A DNA stretch of 64,000 bases from Acetobacter senegalensis. GTDB taxonomy: Bacteria; Pseudomonadota; Alphaproteobacteria; Acetobacterales; Acetobacteraceae. Position numbers and translations under genes: made by a program. Under the pieces are notes generated by a model. That model had not been told where the DNA came from. It saw only the letters and a program-made list of their open reading frames with translations, and did not search any database. This document shows, piece after piece, positions 1 through 9,934 of the stretch (positions are counted from its first letter, which is position 1; every line of letters begins with the position of its first letter). The stretch lies in contig NZ_LHZU01000132.1 in the NCBI RefSeq assembly GCF_001580995.1, forward strand, positions 1 through 64,000. The letters run 5' to 3'.

Positions 1-120
1 CTTCGGGGCAGACACGAAGTCCAAGGGCCGAGGGAGAACACCGCCGCTACTGGTGACGATGGCCACCGGCACCAGCCAGGGCAACTTACAAGAATACGGT
101 GGCGGCCACCTTATGCACCA

Positions 121-564
121 CTACCACCCAATCGGCCCCATGCCCGGGTCCCAGTTCCCCCATGCGGGGTTCCAGGCTCCCCATGCGCTCCAGTTCCATT
201 GGGCATCATCATACATCTGAGCCGTCATTTCCTGCTCATCAGCTAACGCCTGTGCCTGCACATATTGCTGGTAACGGCTATAGGCCGCCTCATCCCCCAC
301 ATACAGGCAATCACACACCAGCGGGTCTGAATACACGTAGAACACGTGATCATTCTTCACGCGCCTTACAAAATGATGAGCGGGCAAACGGTTCAGCATG
401 GCCTGCCGTTCAGGCGTATCTGCCGGTTTCTGAAAAAAGCCCGCCGCGGCCAGATGGTCTTCCTTCCCTTCAATCTGTTGGGACGCCGTCTCACAAGATG
501 GAAGCATCATCAGGAGCCCAAAAGACAGAACAGCCAGAAATCCGACAGGCGGGCGATGCATCAT
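121..564 (-). CDS. Trp-rich putative lipoprotein, function unknown
   Basis: I do not recognise a family. The 147-residue product begins with a hydrophobic signal segment (about residues 7-21) ending in a lipobox-like L-P-S-C with Cys24, so it is probably a lipoprotein. A middle part (about 55-95) contains several Tyr/Val stretches and a Cys-Asp-Cys. The last 26 residues hold seven tryptophans separated by small residues and Asn/Pro/Gly, ending in Gly-Trp. The chosen ATG follows an AAGGAAA-type ribosome binding site about six bases upstream; a second ATG lies one codon later. The gene stands alone on the minus strand downstream of mfd, about 265 bp from its stop. That it is secreted and lipidated is inferred from the lipobox; the function is unknown. 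Confidence 0.7.
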   Translation of the reverse strand: MMHRPPVGFLAVLSFGLLMMLPSCETASQQIEGKEDHLAAAGFFQKPADTPERQAMLNRLPAHHFVRRVKNDHVFYVYSDPLVCDCLYVGDEAAYSRYQQYVQAQALADEQEMTAQMYDDAQWNWSAWGAWNPAWGNWDPGMGPIGW

Positions 565-829
565 CCTGTTTCCTTTTCCTTTGGCAGACCCAAAAGATCT
601 GATAGGGCCGCCCCTTGCCCCACATCTAAAGACGGAAATGAGCCCCTGTGATACAGGCTGGAAGGCCGCATGGTCGTCTGGCGGCCTCTTTATGCCTAAC
701 AGCCCCCTGCTTTTGTGCCAGAAAACTCTTTTTTAAAGATGGTTTGAAGCAATCAACACGTCAGCCCCATCAAGCCATCCAGCAGCTTCTCCTGTTTTCC
801 CGCCAAAACCTTGCCGGAGCAGAGAGGAC

Positions 830-3800
830 TCAAACCCTCTCTGCTACAGGTGCTCTCTCCACCAGCTTGACCAGATCACGCAATACCCGGCGTGCCAGAT
901 CAATACGCTGCACATTCGTCAATTCGCGCACCACCGCCAGTTTGTGGTCTGGCCGTAACCTGACGGCACCATCTTTCCAGCGGCCCATCCATTGCACCAA
1001 CCCAGCGGGGTTCTTGAAGCTATTCTGACGGAACTGAAGCACCATTCCTTTTGGCCCAGCTTCCAGACGCTCAATGCCCGCCGCCCGACACAATCTTTTA
1101 AGATCAACAATATCCAGAAGGTTTTTTACCTCTGGTGGCACTGCGCCAAAGCGGTCTACCAGTTCGGCTTCCATGGCTTCCAGTTCCGCATCGGAAGCAA
1201 GCCCGCTGATGCGCCTATACAATCCCAGCCGCACCGGCAGGTCCGGCACATAATCAACGGGGATAAGTACAGGCAAACCGACAATGATGTTGGGGGTCCA
1301 GTCTCGGTCCTCGGCACGTCTGCGGCTGGCGTCCGCACGCAGATCTGCCACGGCGTCTTCCAGCATCTGCTGGTACAGTTCAATGCCAACTTCGCGCACA
1401 TGGCCAGACTGCTGATCTCCCAGCAGGTTACCCGCCCCGCGCAGATCAAGATCATGAGACGCCAGCGTAAAGCCAGCGCCCAGCGTATCCAGAGTCTGCA
1501 TGACTTCCAGCCGCTTTTCGGCTGAGGCCGAGAGAGCATGGGTTTGCGGCCATGTCAGGTAGGCGTAACCGCGCTGCTTTCCACGGCCAACGCGCCCGCG
1601 TAGCTGATACAACTGCCCCAGCCCGAACATGTCAGCCCGATGGATGATCAGCGTGTTCACCGCAGGCATATCCAGCCCGCTTTCCACAATGTTGGTGGAG
1701 AGCAGGATGTCATATTTCCCGTCAGAAAACTCGGTCATAACCCGTTCAAGTTCTGTGGGAGTGAGCCTGCCGTGGGCTTGAATCAGCTTGGCGTCCGGCA
1801 CAATGGCTGTCAGCCGTTCCGCCAGCCGGTCCAGATCTTCAATACGCGGGGCCACACAGAAAATCTGCCCACCCCGGAAGCGTTCACGTTGAATGGCCTC
1901 CCGAATCACCACGCTGTCAAACGGCATAATGAATGTCCGTACTGCCAGCCGGTCCGTCGGCGGCGTGGCAATCAGGCTCATCTCCCGCACACCGGAGAGA
2001 GAAAGCTGCAACGTTCTGGGCAACGGCGTGGCAGAAAGCGTGAGTACGTGCACATCATCGCGCAGCGCTTTCAGTTTTTCCTTATGCGCCACACCAAAAT
2101 GCTGCTCTTCATCAATAATCAGCAGTTCAAGGGCCGCGAACTGGACCGTCTTGGCCAGCAACGCGTGCGTGCCGATCACCACATTGATGGACCCATCAGC
2201 CAGCCCTTTGCGCACGGCTGTAGCATCCTTGCCCGTTACCATGCGGGAAAGCTGGGCTACCTTGATGGGAAAGCCCTCAAACCGGGCAGCAAAAGTGCGG
2301 TAGTGCTGGCGCGCCAGCAAAGTGGTCGGCACCACCACGGCCACCTGCCCGCCAGACATGGCAGCAACAAACGCAGCCCGCAGCGCAACTTCCGTCTTGC
2401 CGAAGCCTACATCCCCGCACACAAGCCGATCCATCGGGCGGCCAGAACCCATATCCTCAAGCACATCAGCAATGGCGCGGGCCTGATCATCCGTTTCCAC
2501 AAACGGGAAGCGGGCACAGAATTCATCCCACAGGCCCTCCGCCGGGGCCAGCACTGGCGCTTCCTTCAGCGCACGGGCCGCAGCCGTCTTGATCAGGTCG
2601 GACGCCATATCGCGGATGCGCTGCTTCATCCGGGCCTTACGGCCCTGCCACGCAACACCGCCCAGCTTATCCAGCGGCACCCCGGCCTGATCCGAGCCAA
2701 AGCGGCTCAGCAATTCAATGTTTTCAACCGGCAGGTAAAGCTTTTCATTCCCGTCATACAACAGGCGAAGGCAGTCATGCGGCGCCACGCCAACACTGAC
2801 GGTTTCCAGCCCATCATACCGGCCAATGCCGTAATCCTGATGCACCACCAAGTCGCCCGCCGTAATTTCTCCGGCCTCGGCAATCAGTTCATCGGCACGG
2901 CGGCGGCGGCGTGGTGGGCGGCCAATACGCTCCCCAAGCAGATCCTGCTCAGAAACAAACGCCATGTCCTCCGCAACAAAGCCGCGTTCCAGACCCAGCG
3001 TCAGCAAGCCAACAGAACCGGGATTGGCCTTTTTCGCCTGCTCCCAGTTCTCATAGCTCTGGGTCACTACCCCGTGTTCGCGCAGCAGGGTGCCAATGCG
3101 CTCGCGTGAGCCCTTGCTCCACGCCGTCACATACGCGCGGCGATTGACCTGCCCCCAATCCCGCACCTGCTCGCCCAGCAGGGTGAAGACCTTTTCACGC
3201 TCGGCATTGGGCACGATCTTGGCGAACATCTTGCCGGGGCGTCCCCCCACATCCATACCACGGGCCCCATCGGGCTTGGCATAGGGGCTGAACGCCACAA
3301 CCGGCAGCCGGCTGAGGATGGCATTCCATCCTTTGGAATCCAGATACAGAAGATGCGGCGGCAGAGCCCGATATGGCGTTTCTCCCTCCCGCGGCGGCTG
3401 ACGACGCGCCTGATAGTGGTCATCAATCATTTCCAGCCGGGTTTTGAGCACCTCTTCCGCCTGATAATCGAGCGAGACCGACACGCCGGGCAGATAGTCA
3501 AATACCGTTTCCATCTCGGTATGAAAAAGCGGCAACCAGTGTTCCAGCCCCGGATACCGGCGGCCGTCGCTTACATGTTCATAAAGCGGGTCCGCTGCAG
3601 CGGCAGGCCCAAACACGTCCCGCCAGCCCGTGCGGAAACGGGAGATACTTTCGGGATCAAGCGAAAACTCGGAAACGGGCCGCAGGGTCAGTTCCTGCAG
3701 GCGCGATGTGGACCGCTGGCTACCCGGATCAAAGGCCCGGATATTTTCAACTTCATCACCGAACAGATCCAGCCGCACAGGTTCTGCTGCCCCGGCGGGA

Positions 3801-4312
3801 TAAAGATCAAAAATCCCCCCACGGCTGGCAAATTCACCGGCTTCCATCACCGTATCTGTACGGGTGTAGCCATTGGCCACCAGAAGTTCGATCAGAAATT
3901 CCTGATCAAGGCTTTCTCCCTGCCGAATGGTCAGGGACTGGCCTTTAAACGTGCTGCGGGGGGCCACGCGCTGCACAACCGCCGCCACCGTTGTCAGAAT
4001 CAGGCGCGGCTTGCCATTGGCTGGCTCCAGAAGCCGGGTAAGTGTCGCCACACGTTCGGCCACAATGGTCGGGTTGGGAGAAACCCGATCATACGGCAGG
4101 CAATCCCAAGCAGGGAAGCGAAGTGTCTCAACATCAGCCCCCATATAGGCCAGCAAATCTGCCAACCGTGCGGTAGAGGCATCATCCCGGGCAATATGCA
4201 GCACCGGTCCCTTATGCTCACGCGCTCTGCGCGCCAGCAGGAAGGCATCATACCCCTCCGCAACACCCCATATGGAGGCTATGCGGTCCTCGACACTCGC
4301 TTCTGCCGTCAT
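830..4312 (-). CDS. mfd: Transcription-repair coupling factor Mfd
   Basis: Mfd removes RNA polymerase stalled at DNA lesions and recruits the UvrA2B2 excision machinery. The 1160-residue length is normal. The N-terminal third is the UvrB-like module (for example AWDCLPYDR near residue 70). A CarD-like RNA polymerase interaction domain starts near 480 (GDLVVHQDYGIGRY). The translocase has Walker A GDVGFGKTE near 630, a DEEQ box near 730, LSATPLPRT and the TRG region, and QLRGRVGRGKQ in motif VI. A C-terminal D7 domain follows. The start ATG overlaps the sdhE stop by four bases (ATGA), so the two genes are probably co-transcribed and translationally coupled. With recG, uvrC, xth and lexA in the same window it adds to a repair-rich neighbourhood. 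Confidence 0.98.
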   Translation of the reverse strand: MTAEASVEDRIASIWGVAEGYDAFLLARRAREHKGPVLHIARDDASTARLADLLAYMGADVETLRFPAWDCLPYDRVSPNPTIVAERVATLTRLLEPANGKPRLILTTVAAVVQRVAPRSTFKGQSLTIRQGESLDQEFLIELLVANGYTRTDTVMEAGEFASRGGIFDLYPAGAAEPVRLDLFGDEVENIRAFDPGSQRSTSRLQELTLRPVSEFSLDPESISRFRTGWRDVFGPAAAADPLYEHVSDGRRYPGLEHWLPLFHTEMETVFDYLPGVSVSLDYQAEEVLKTRLEMIDDHYQARRQPPREGETPYRALPPHLLYLDSKGWNAILSRLPVVAFSPYAKPDGARGMDVGGRPGKMFAKIVPNAEREKVFTLLGEQVRDWGQVNRRAYVTAWSKGSRERIGTLLREHGVVTQSYENWEQAKKANPGSVGLLTLGLERGFVAEDMAFVSEQDLLGERIGRPPRRRRRADELIAEAGEITAGDLVVHQDYGIGRYDGLETVSVGVAPHDCLRLLYDGNEKLYLPVENIELLSRFGSDQAGVPLDKLGGVAWQGRKARMKQRIRDMASDLIKTAAARALKEAPVLAPAEGLWDEFCARFPFVETDDQARAIADVLEDMGSGRPMDRLVCGDVGFGKTEVALRAAFVAAMSGGQVAVVVPTTLLARQHYRTFAARFEGFPIKVAQLSRMVTGKDATAVRKGLADGSINVVIGTHALLAKTVQFAALELLIIDEEQHFGVAHKEKLKALRDDVHVLTLSATPLPRTLQLSLSGVREMSLIATPPTDRLAVRTFIMPFDSVVIREAIQRERFRGGQIFCVAPRIEDLDRLAERLTAIVPDAKLIQAHGRLTPTELERVMTEFSDGKYDILLSTNIVESGLDMPAVNTLIIHRADMFGLGQLYQLRGRVGRGKQRGYAYLTWPQTHALSASAEKRLEVMQTLDTLGAGFTLASHDLDLRGAGNLLGDQQSGHVREVGIELYQQMLEDAVADLRADASRRRAEDRDWTPNIIVGLPVLIPVDYVPDLPVRLGLYRRISGLASDAELEAMEAELVDRFGAVPPEVKNLLDIVDLKRLCRAAGIERLEAGPKGMVLQFRQNSFKNPAGLVQWMGRWKDGAVRLRPDHKLAVVRELTNVQRIDLARRVLRDLVKLVERAPVAERV

Positions 4313-4632
4313 TCCGTCTTCCCGGCTCCTTTGGCGCGGCTGGCTTCCACCATCCGGCGTAACATGGGGGTGGCTTTTTCCTCGGGCAATGGCAGGCGGC
4401 CAAACAGCCAGTCTGTCAGTTCCGGGTCCGGCATCTGCATGATGGCTTCCATATCCGCCAGATCAGCCTCGCTCATGGTTGCCACGTTGGCCTCCACAAA
4501 CCCGCCGATCAGAATATCGGTCTCAAATGTACCACGATGATTGGCGCGGAACACCAGCCTGCGGCGGCGGGCGGCAAGCGGATCATCCTCGGATACGGCG
4601 GAAGCGGGGGCACTACTAAAATTGTCTTGCAT
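4309..4632 (-). CDS. sdhE: FAD assembly factor SdhE (succinate dehydrogenase assembly factor 2)
   Basis: The small 107-residue protein matches the SdhE/YgfY (DUF339, Sdh5) family, which promotes covalent attachment of FAD to the succinate dehydrogenase flavoprotein. The signature Arg-Gly-x-x-Glu appears as HRGTFETD around residues 32-39, followed by the helical core with an acidic MPDPELTDWLFG segment near 70 that is typical of the family. The first about 20 residues are low-complexity and variable. It overlaps mfd by four bases on the minus strand and is divergent from recG. The sdhE-mfd-recG arrangement occurs in other alphaproteobacteria. Its presence implies that the organism assembles a flavinylated succinate dehydrogenase or fumarate reductase. 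Confidence 0.93.
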   Translation of the reverse strand: MQDNFSSAPASAVSEDDPLAARRRRLVFRANHRGTFETDILIGGFVEANVATMSEADLADMEAIMQMPDPELTDWLFGRLPLPEEKATPMLRRMVEASRAKGAGKTE

Positions 4633-4652
4633 GGCGTTACTGTCCTATAGCC

Positions 4653-6842
4653 TTGGCATTCCTGTCTGTCAGCCGCCAAACAGAGGCTTATGCATCTTCG
4701 GTGTCCAGTCCCTTTTCCATCACATCCTCTCCGGCTACGGAGCAGACGGATCTTTCACCCCTTTCCGCAGTGCTGGCCCCACTTGACAGCCTGCCCGGCG
4801 TCAGCGCCGCGCGTGCAAAGCTGCTCAGCCGCATAGCGGGCGGCTCCCGCGTGCTGGACTTGCTGTTCTGCCTGCCGGAAAGTGTAACGGACCGCCGCGC
4901 CCGCCCGCCGCTTGCGCAACTCAGCCCTGACAGCATTGCGACAGTCACAGGCATGGTTCTGGATATCCGAGCCCCCGCCCCCCGCACGCGCCAGCCGTGG
5001 CGTGTCACCATTGAAGATTCGACCGGACGCCTGGAACTGGCTTTTTTCTCCCCGTGGCAGGCCAAGCAGGTCGTGGTTGGCGAATCTATTGTGGCCTCAG
5101 GCAAGGTCGAGCGGTTTCATGACAGGCTGACCATGACCAGCCCGGACTATCTGCTCCCCGCCCGCTCGGCAGACCGCATTCCACGTCTGGACCCGGTCTG
5201 GCCCCTTACCGCCGGACTGTTCACTGGGCAGGTAAGACAGGCCATGACCGCCGCACTGGAGCGCCTGCCTGCCACCCTGCCTGAATGGCACGCGCCTTCC
5301 ATTCTCAAGCGCAGACGCTGGCCTGATTTTGTCACCGCCCTGACCTGGATGCAGTTTCCTGACCGTATTTCCGGCAGCGAAGCAGGCGAGGAATGGCGGA
5401 GCGAACAAACCCGAGCCCAGGCACGACTGGCCTGTGACGAACTGCTGGCAGATCAACTTGCCACCCGCATTGCCCAACGTGCCTCCCGCAGTCGGCCCGG
5501 CCGTTCATTGAGCGGGGATGGCCACCTGCAACAACAGGCGCTTGCCACGTTTGGCCATACGCCCACGCCCGGCCAGAAAAAAGCCCTGTATGAAATTGAA
5601 GCTGACATGGCGGCCCCTTACCGGATGAGCCGCCTGTTGCAGGGCGATGTTGGCGCGGGCAAGACGTTGGTGGCCCTGCTGGCCATGCTACGGGCAACAG
5701 AAGCTGGCGCACAGGCGGCCATCATGGCCCCCACGGAAATTCTGGCCCGCCAGCACGCCGTGACATTTGAACGCCTCTCCCCCGTGCCGGTGGTTTATCT
5801 CTCCAGCTCCGTAAAGGGAAAAGCCCGCAAGCAGGTGCTTCAGGCCATTGCGGATGGCTCTGCTCCTCTGGTGGTGGGAACACACGCACTGGTTCAGGAA
5901 ACCGTGCAGTTTGCAGACCTCGGCCTCGCCGTAATTGATGAGCAGCACCGTTTTGGGGTGGAGCAACGTCTGGCGCTGGTTGAAAAAGGCCATAACGCGG
6001 ACATGCTGGTCATGACCGCCACACCGATCCCACGCACCCTTTTGCTTACCCGCTTTGGTGACATGCAGATCAGCAAACTGGAAGGCAAACCAGCAGGGCG
6101 CAAACCGGTGCGCACATCCCTGCACAGCATTGGCACAATGGACGACGTGCTTGCCGGCCTTGACCGTGCCCTTGCCAAAGGCGCACAGATCTTCTGGGTC
6201 TGCCCTCTGGTGTCTGAAAGCGAAGCACTGGACATTGCAGCAGCAGAAGCCCGCCATGCAGACCTGACAGAACGATTCGGCCCCATAGCCGGACTGGCCC
6301 ATGGGCGGCAGGACGCCGCAGTGCGGGAAGAAGCGCTTCAATCCTTTGCGCAAGGCAAAACCCGCATGCTGGTGGCAACCACGGTGATTGAAGTGGGGGT
6401 GGATGTGCCAACCGCCACCATCATGGTGATTGAACATGCAGAACGCTTCGGCCTTGCGCAGTTGCACCAGCTACGCGGCCGCGTAGGACGAGGCGCAAAG
6501 GACTCGTTCTGCCTCATGCTGCATGATGATGGGCTGGGCCACACAGCCCGCCGCCGCCTCACCTGCCTGCGCGAAACCGAAGATGGCTTTCTGATTGCCG
6601 ATGAAGATTTCCGCCTTCGTGGCGGCGGAGACGTAACAGGCCGCAGGCAGTCCGGCCTTCCGGATTATCGTATGGCCTCGGAGATCCTCGTGGATATGCT
6701 GCTGGATGCCGCGCACGAGGAAGCCGAACAGATCCTGCCCGATACGGCCCCAGATCAGAATGCGCCATTGCCCCCGGCAGCACAGGTGCTGCTGGCTCTG
6801 TTCAACAAGACCGATGCTGCCCGTATCTTTGCTGGCGGCTAG
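4653..6842 (+). CDS. recG: ATP-dependent DNA helicase RecG
   Basis: RecG reverses stalled forks and processes branched recombination intermediates. The sequence shows the N-terminal wedge/OB domain (about 120-200), Walker A GDVGAGKT near residue 331, the DEQHRFG box near 429, the helicase C-terminal ATTVIEVGVDVP segment, QLRGRVGRG in motif VI, and a C-terminal LRGGGD...G motif of the TRG region. Total length of about 729 residues is normal or slightly long. The start is uncertain: TTG at 4653 gives the longest reading, while GTG at 4701 would remove 16 non-conserved residues and leave more room for a promoter between it and the divergent sdhE start at 4632. No obvious Shine-Dalgarno decides between them. 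Confidence 0.97.
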   Translation: MAFLSVSRQTEAYASSVSSPFSITSSPATEQTDLSPLSAVLAPLDSLPGVSAARAKLLSRIAGGSRVLDLLFCLPESVTDRRARPPLAQLSPDSIATVTGMVLDIRAPAPRTRQPWRVTIEDSTGRLELAFFSPWQAKQVVVGESIVASGKVERFHDRLTMTSPDYLLPARSADRIPRLDPVWPLTAGLFTGQVRQAMTAALERLPATLPEWHAPSILKRRRWPDFVTALTWMQFPDRISGSEAGEEWRSEQTRAQARLACDELLADQLATRIAQRASRSRPGRSLSGDGHLQQQALATFGHTPTPGQKKALYEIEADMAAPYRMSRLLQGDVGAGKTLVALLAMLRATEAGAQAAIMAPTEILARQHAVTFERLSPVPVVYLSSSVKGKARKQVLQAIADGSAPLVVGTHALVQETVQFADLGLAVIDEQHRFGVEQRLALVEKGHNADMLVMTATPIPRTLLLTRFGDMQISKLEGKPAGRKPVRTSLHSIGTMDDVLAGLDRALAKGAQIFWVCPLVSESEALDIAAAEARHADLTERFGPIAGLAHGRQDAAVREEALQSFAQGKTRMLVATTVIEVGVDVPTATIMVIEHAERFGLAQLHQLRGRVGRGAKDSFCLMLHDDGLGHTARRRLTCLRETEDGFLIADEDFRLRGGGDVTGRRQSGLPDYRMASEILVDMLLDAAHEEAEQILPDTAPDQNAPLPPAAQVLLALFNKTDAARIFAGG

Positions 6843-7139
6843 ATGGTGCGTTCCGAAGTTTGAGAACGCACTGCCTTTTCACGGGAGCAGAAGGATGCGC
6901 CATGCGCCAACTTCACCACAGGAGCCGGGGCGCCCACGCGAACACATACCTACCAAGCCCTCCGTCCCGTCGCCATTTGAGCAGACGACAGGAGAACGGG
7001 CTGGCTCAAAATTTTCGAGAAGTGAAACGCCCACATTTTAAGAACGAAAGAGAGTCGCCCTACTACCAGAATTTTTTCAACAACATTCTGGTGGCGGTTT
7101 CAGATGATCTCTTCGTGACGACGCTTTACAAGACGTGCC

Positions 7140-7763
7140 TCAGACGGCGGCGCGTGTCTCGGCGTCCGCTTCCGCCAGCCAGCGCTTCACCTGCCCTTCC
7201 GAATCAGCGTGCAGCGTAAAGTCAGAGACCGCGGCCACGCTATCCGCACCGGCGTCCAGGCAGGCCCGTAGCCGCTCAAACGTGATGCCGCCGATCGCCA
7301 CCAGAGGCAGATCACCGATCAGCTTTTTCCATTCTGTCAGCTTTTCCACACCCTGCGGGCCAAAGGCCATCTTTTTCAGGCGCGTGGGCCAGATGGGGCC
7401 AAGGGCAACGTAATCCGGTGCGCAGGCCAACGCCCTGTCCAGCTCTTCATGACAATGGGTGCTAATACCCAGCCGGACACCAGCCTTCCGGATTGCGGCC
7501 AGATCTGCCGTATCCAGATCTTCCTGCCCCAGATGCAGGTAATCAATGCCTTCATCCAGCGCGATCTGCCAGTAATCGTTCAGCACCAGACAGACGCCAT
7601 GCTGCTTGGCGTAAGTGTGAGCCTGACGAATTTCAGCCACCAATTTCTCAGGCGAATAATTTTTTATTCTCAACTGGATAAAGCGTGCGCCTGCCCCACC
7701 GAGCCTGTTGACCCATTCTGCTGTATCGACAACCGGATAAATTTTCTGAGGGAGTGCACTCAT
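7140..7763 (-). CDS. thiE: Thiamine-phosphate synthase ThiE
   Basis: ThiE joins hydroxymethylpyrimidine pyrophosphate to thiazole phosphate, giving thiamine phosphate. The 207-residue TIM-barrel protein has the expected order of motifs: IQLRIK near the N terminus, the Mg/diphosphate-binding LVLNDYW and YLHLGQED segments (about 60-82), [24 protein letters not shown] (about 120-137) and a final phosphate-binding VAIGGI. Its ATG overlaps the thiG stop by four bases, so it is the last gene of a thiO-thiS-thiG-thiE operon. Thiazole made by ThiO, ThiS and ThiG is therefore passed directly to the coupling enzyme encoded beside it. No terminator is obvious in the 297 bp between its stop and recG. Confidence 0.96.
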   Translation of the reverse strand: MSALPQKIYPVVDTAEWVNRLGGAGARFIQLRIKNYSPEKLVAEIRQAHTYAKQHGVCLVLNDYWQIALDEGIDYLHLGQEDLDTADLAAIRKAGVRLGISTHCHEELDRALACAPDYVALGPIWPTRLKKMAFGPQGVEKLTEWKKLIGDLPLVAIGGITFERLRACLDAGADSVAAVSDFTLHADSEGQVKRWLAEADAETRAAV

Positions 7764-8536
7764 GCCAGCATGGCCTTTCCTGCAACAGGGGTGGAGGGAA
7801 CAGCCATATCGCGCTCTTCCATAGGGTCGGCCACGCAGGCCAGCACGCCAGCTTCTACAGCCAGCCGGAACGCCCGCGCCATCACGGCAGGGTCACCCGC
7901 CTTGGCAACTGCGGTGTTTATCAGCACGGCATCATAGCCCAGCTCAAGAGCCTGCGCCGCATGTGATGGCACACCGATCCCTGCATCCACCACCAGCGGC
8001 ACATCTGGAAAATGCGCACGCAATGCCCGCAGCCCGAAAATATTGTTCAGCCCTTTGCCGGAGCCGATAGGCGCCCCCCAAGGCATCAGCACGTCACACC
8101 CCGCCGCAAGCAGCCGCTCAGCCACCACCAGATCTTCCGTGGTGTAGGGAAAAACCTTGAATCCGTCTTCACTGAGAATACGGGCGGCTTCAACCAATCC
8201 GAAGACGTCAGGCTGAAGCGTATCAAGCTCACCGATCACTTCCAGCTTAACCCACTCGGTACCGAAGACCTCACGCGCCATATGCGCCGTTGTCACGGCC
8301 TCCTTGACCGTATGGCAGCCAGCCGTATTCGGCAGCACCGGCACACCCAATTCGCGAATAAGGGACCAGAATGCCTGCCCGGCCCGCTCACCCGCAGATT
8401 CGCGCCGCAGGGAAACCGTCACCACTCCCGGTTGGGCTGCCTGAACCGCATCCCGCAAAATATCAGGGGACGGATACTGCGCCGTTCCCAACATAAGGGG
8501 AGAGGAAAGTTCAACCCCATAAAAGTGTGCTGTCAT
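7760..8536 (-). CDS. thiG: Thiazole synthase ThiG
   Basis: ThiG condenses DXP, glycine imine and ThiS thiocarboxylate to make the thiazole ring of thiamine. The 258-residue protein shows the family's N-terminal [18 protein letters not shown] segment, the substrate Schiff-base lysine context [16 protein letters not shown] (about 95-110), [15 protein letters not shown], and the [18 protein letters not shown] phosphate-binding loop. It is the third gene of the thi operon: the thiS stop is three bases before its ATG, and its own stop overlaps thiE by four bases. No thiF-like adenylyltransferase is in the window, so ThiS must be activated by a protein encoded elsewhere. Confidence 0.96.
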   Translation of the reverse strand: MTAHFYGVELSSPLMLGTAQYPSPDILRDAVQAAQPGVVTVSLRRESAGERAGQAFWSLIRELGVPVLPNTAGCHTVKEAVTTAHMAREVFGTEWVKLEVIGELDTLQPDVFGLVEAARILSEDGFKVFPYTTEDLVVAERLLAAGCDVLMPWGAPIGSGKGLNNIFGLRALRAHFPDVPLVVDAGIGVPSHAAQALELGYDAVLINTAVAKAGDPAVMARAFRLAVEAGVLACVADPMEERDMAVPSTPVAGKAMLA

Positions 8537-8539
8537 ACG

Positions 8540-8737
8540 TCAGCCTCCCTGCATCGGGGCAACAATTTCTACCTGCGCACCATCATTCAGCGCAGTTTTA
8601 TCGCGTAGCGGCACGGGCACAAAGCTACCATTCATTGCCGTGGCAATGCGGGCGCCACCGTAGCCGAGCTCATCAATCAGCGCCGCCAAGGTGGTGGCGG
8701 ATACTTCATGAACTTCATCATTGACCACGATCTTCAT
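8540..8737 (-). CDS. thiS: Sulfur carrier protein ThiS
   Basis: This is the ubiquitin-fold sulfur carrier for thiazole synthesis, about 65 residues long, ending in the required Gly-Gly (MQGG just before the stop). The chosen start MKIVVNDEV has a GGGAGAA ribosome binding site about nine bases upstream; an in-frame extension of ten residues is possible but not needed. The typical ThiS ALIDELGY segment and hydrophobic VPVPLR strand are present. It lies directly before thiG with only a three-base gap and about 210 bp downstream of thiO. That 210-bp gap shows no clear promoter or riboswitch. Confidence 0.95.
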   Translation of the reverse strand: MKIVVNDEVHEVSATTLAALIDELGYGGARIATAMNGSFVPVPLRDKTALNDGAQVEIVAPMQGG

Positions 8738-8947
8738 GCGGGCGTTCTCCCTGTTTCTCTTCGGCACGTAAGCACAGCATCCCGATCACGCAACCTCTTC
8801 AAGGCTGTCAAAAAACTCTCTGCATCACCCTGCCCAGGGAAAGCGCGGGCTTTTCTGCTCCGTTTTTTCCGGAGGGATGGTGGGGTGAATTTTCTTAGAG
8901 CCACTTGGCCCTCACAGCCTCACCTCTCCGCTTGTGAAGGGCCCTAA

Positions 8948-9934
8948 TTACCCAGCATTTCCTACGGAATTACCAAAAATCATGTCCGCAGCTTCCCGCG
9001 CGCGCGCCGGGGAAAGGAGGAAGCCGTGACGGTACATACCGTTCACAAACACATGGTTCCCTTCCCGCACCACACGGGGCATGTTGTCCGGGTAGGACGG
9101 GCGCAAGCCGGTCCCCATCTCCAGAATTTCCGCTTCCGCAAAGCCGGGGTGCAGCACCCATGCCGCATTCAACAGTTCCGTCATGGAGCGCACAGTCATG
9201 CCGCCTGCGTTTTCGCTTTCAATCATGGTGGCCCCGACCATGAACACATGGTCCGCACGCGGCACAATATAAATGGGAATACGCGGATGTAGCATCCGCA
9301 CGGGGCGATGCAGCACAACATCCGGGCAACGGAGCAGCAGCATTTCTCCACGCACCCCACGCAGAGTAGGCAGTTCCTGCCGCACATTCAGGCCCGTACA
9401 GTCAACAATCCAGTCAAATGCAGCGTCATCGGGCGCATCTGCGGCTGAAAAGACAGCTTTGCCCCCCAGACTTTCCAAGCGGGCCAGCAAGGCAACAAGC
9501 GCCCTACGCGGGTCAACATGGCCTTCATCAGCAAAGAACAGACCTTTATGAAAACGGCCTGCCAGATCAGGTTCCAGCCGGGCAATTTCCGCACCGTCCA
9601 CGGTCTCGAAATGCGTGGTGCGACGGCCAAAGCGGGCAATTTCCCCGCTGTCACGCGGGGGAGCCAGAACAAGGCTGCCTGCCCGCACCACATTGGGCAC
9701 GTGCGCTTCCCACCAGTCAACCGAATCTACGGATTGTGCGGTCACTTCTGGTGGAGCGGATTCCGCTTCACACCACGGGGCAAGCATTCCCCCAGCCATC
9801 CATGATGCGCCAGCCCCCACACGGCCGCCGGGTTCATAAAGCGTGACCACGCCGCCACGCTCCGCCAGCGTAACTGCGGCCGTCATGCCTGCAACACCAG
9901 CCCCTTTTACCAATATGCGGGGAGTATGGGTCAT
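8948..9934 (-). CDS. thiO: Glycine oxidase ThiO (FAD-dependent)
   Basis: ThiO oxidises glycine to the imine used by ThiG. The 328-residue protein starts with a Rossmann FAD-binding motif (VKGAGVAGMTAAVTLAERG, about residues 9-27), followed by GASWMAGGMLAPW, characteristic of ThiO and D-amino-acid oxidase relatives, and a C-terminal LRPSYPDNMPRV...VNGMYRHGFLLSPA segment that contacts flavin and substrate. The chosen ATG follows an AGGAGG sequence about eleven bases upstream; an in-frame upstream start would add seven residues. It heads the thiO-thiS-thiG-thiE series. DUF3429 lies 116 bp upstream on the same strand and could share its transcript. Confidence 0.94.
   Translation of the reverse strand: MTHTPRILVKGAGVAGMTAAVTLAERGGVVTLYEPGGRVGAGASWMAGGMLAPWCEAESAPPEVTAQSVDSVDWWEAHVPNVVRAGSLVLAPPRDSGEIARFGRRTTHFETVDGAEIARLEPDLAGRFHKGLFFADEGHVDPRRALVALLARLESLGGKAVFSAADAPDDAAFDWIVDCTGLNVRQELPTLRGVRGEMLLLRCPDVVLHRPVRMLHPRIPIYIVPRADHVFMVGATMIESENAGGMTVRSMTELLNAAWVLHPGFAEAEILEMGTGLRPSYPDNMPRVVREGNHVFVNGMYRHGFLLSPARAREAADMIFGNSVGNAG

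Noticed and set aside
654-695. Hairpin AGGCCGC/GCGGCCT followed by TCTTT downstream of mfd
   Set aside because: The T-rich side faces the plus strand, but the neighbouring genes are on the minus strand, so it has no gene to terminate. It may be chance in GC-rich DNA.
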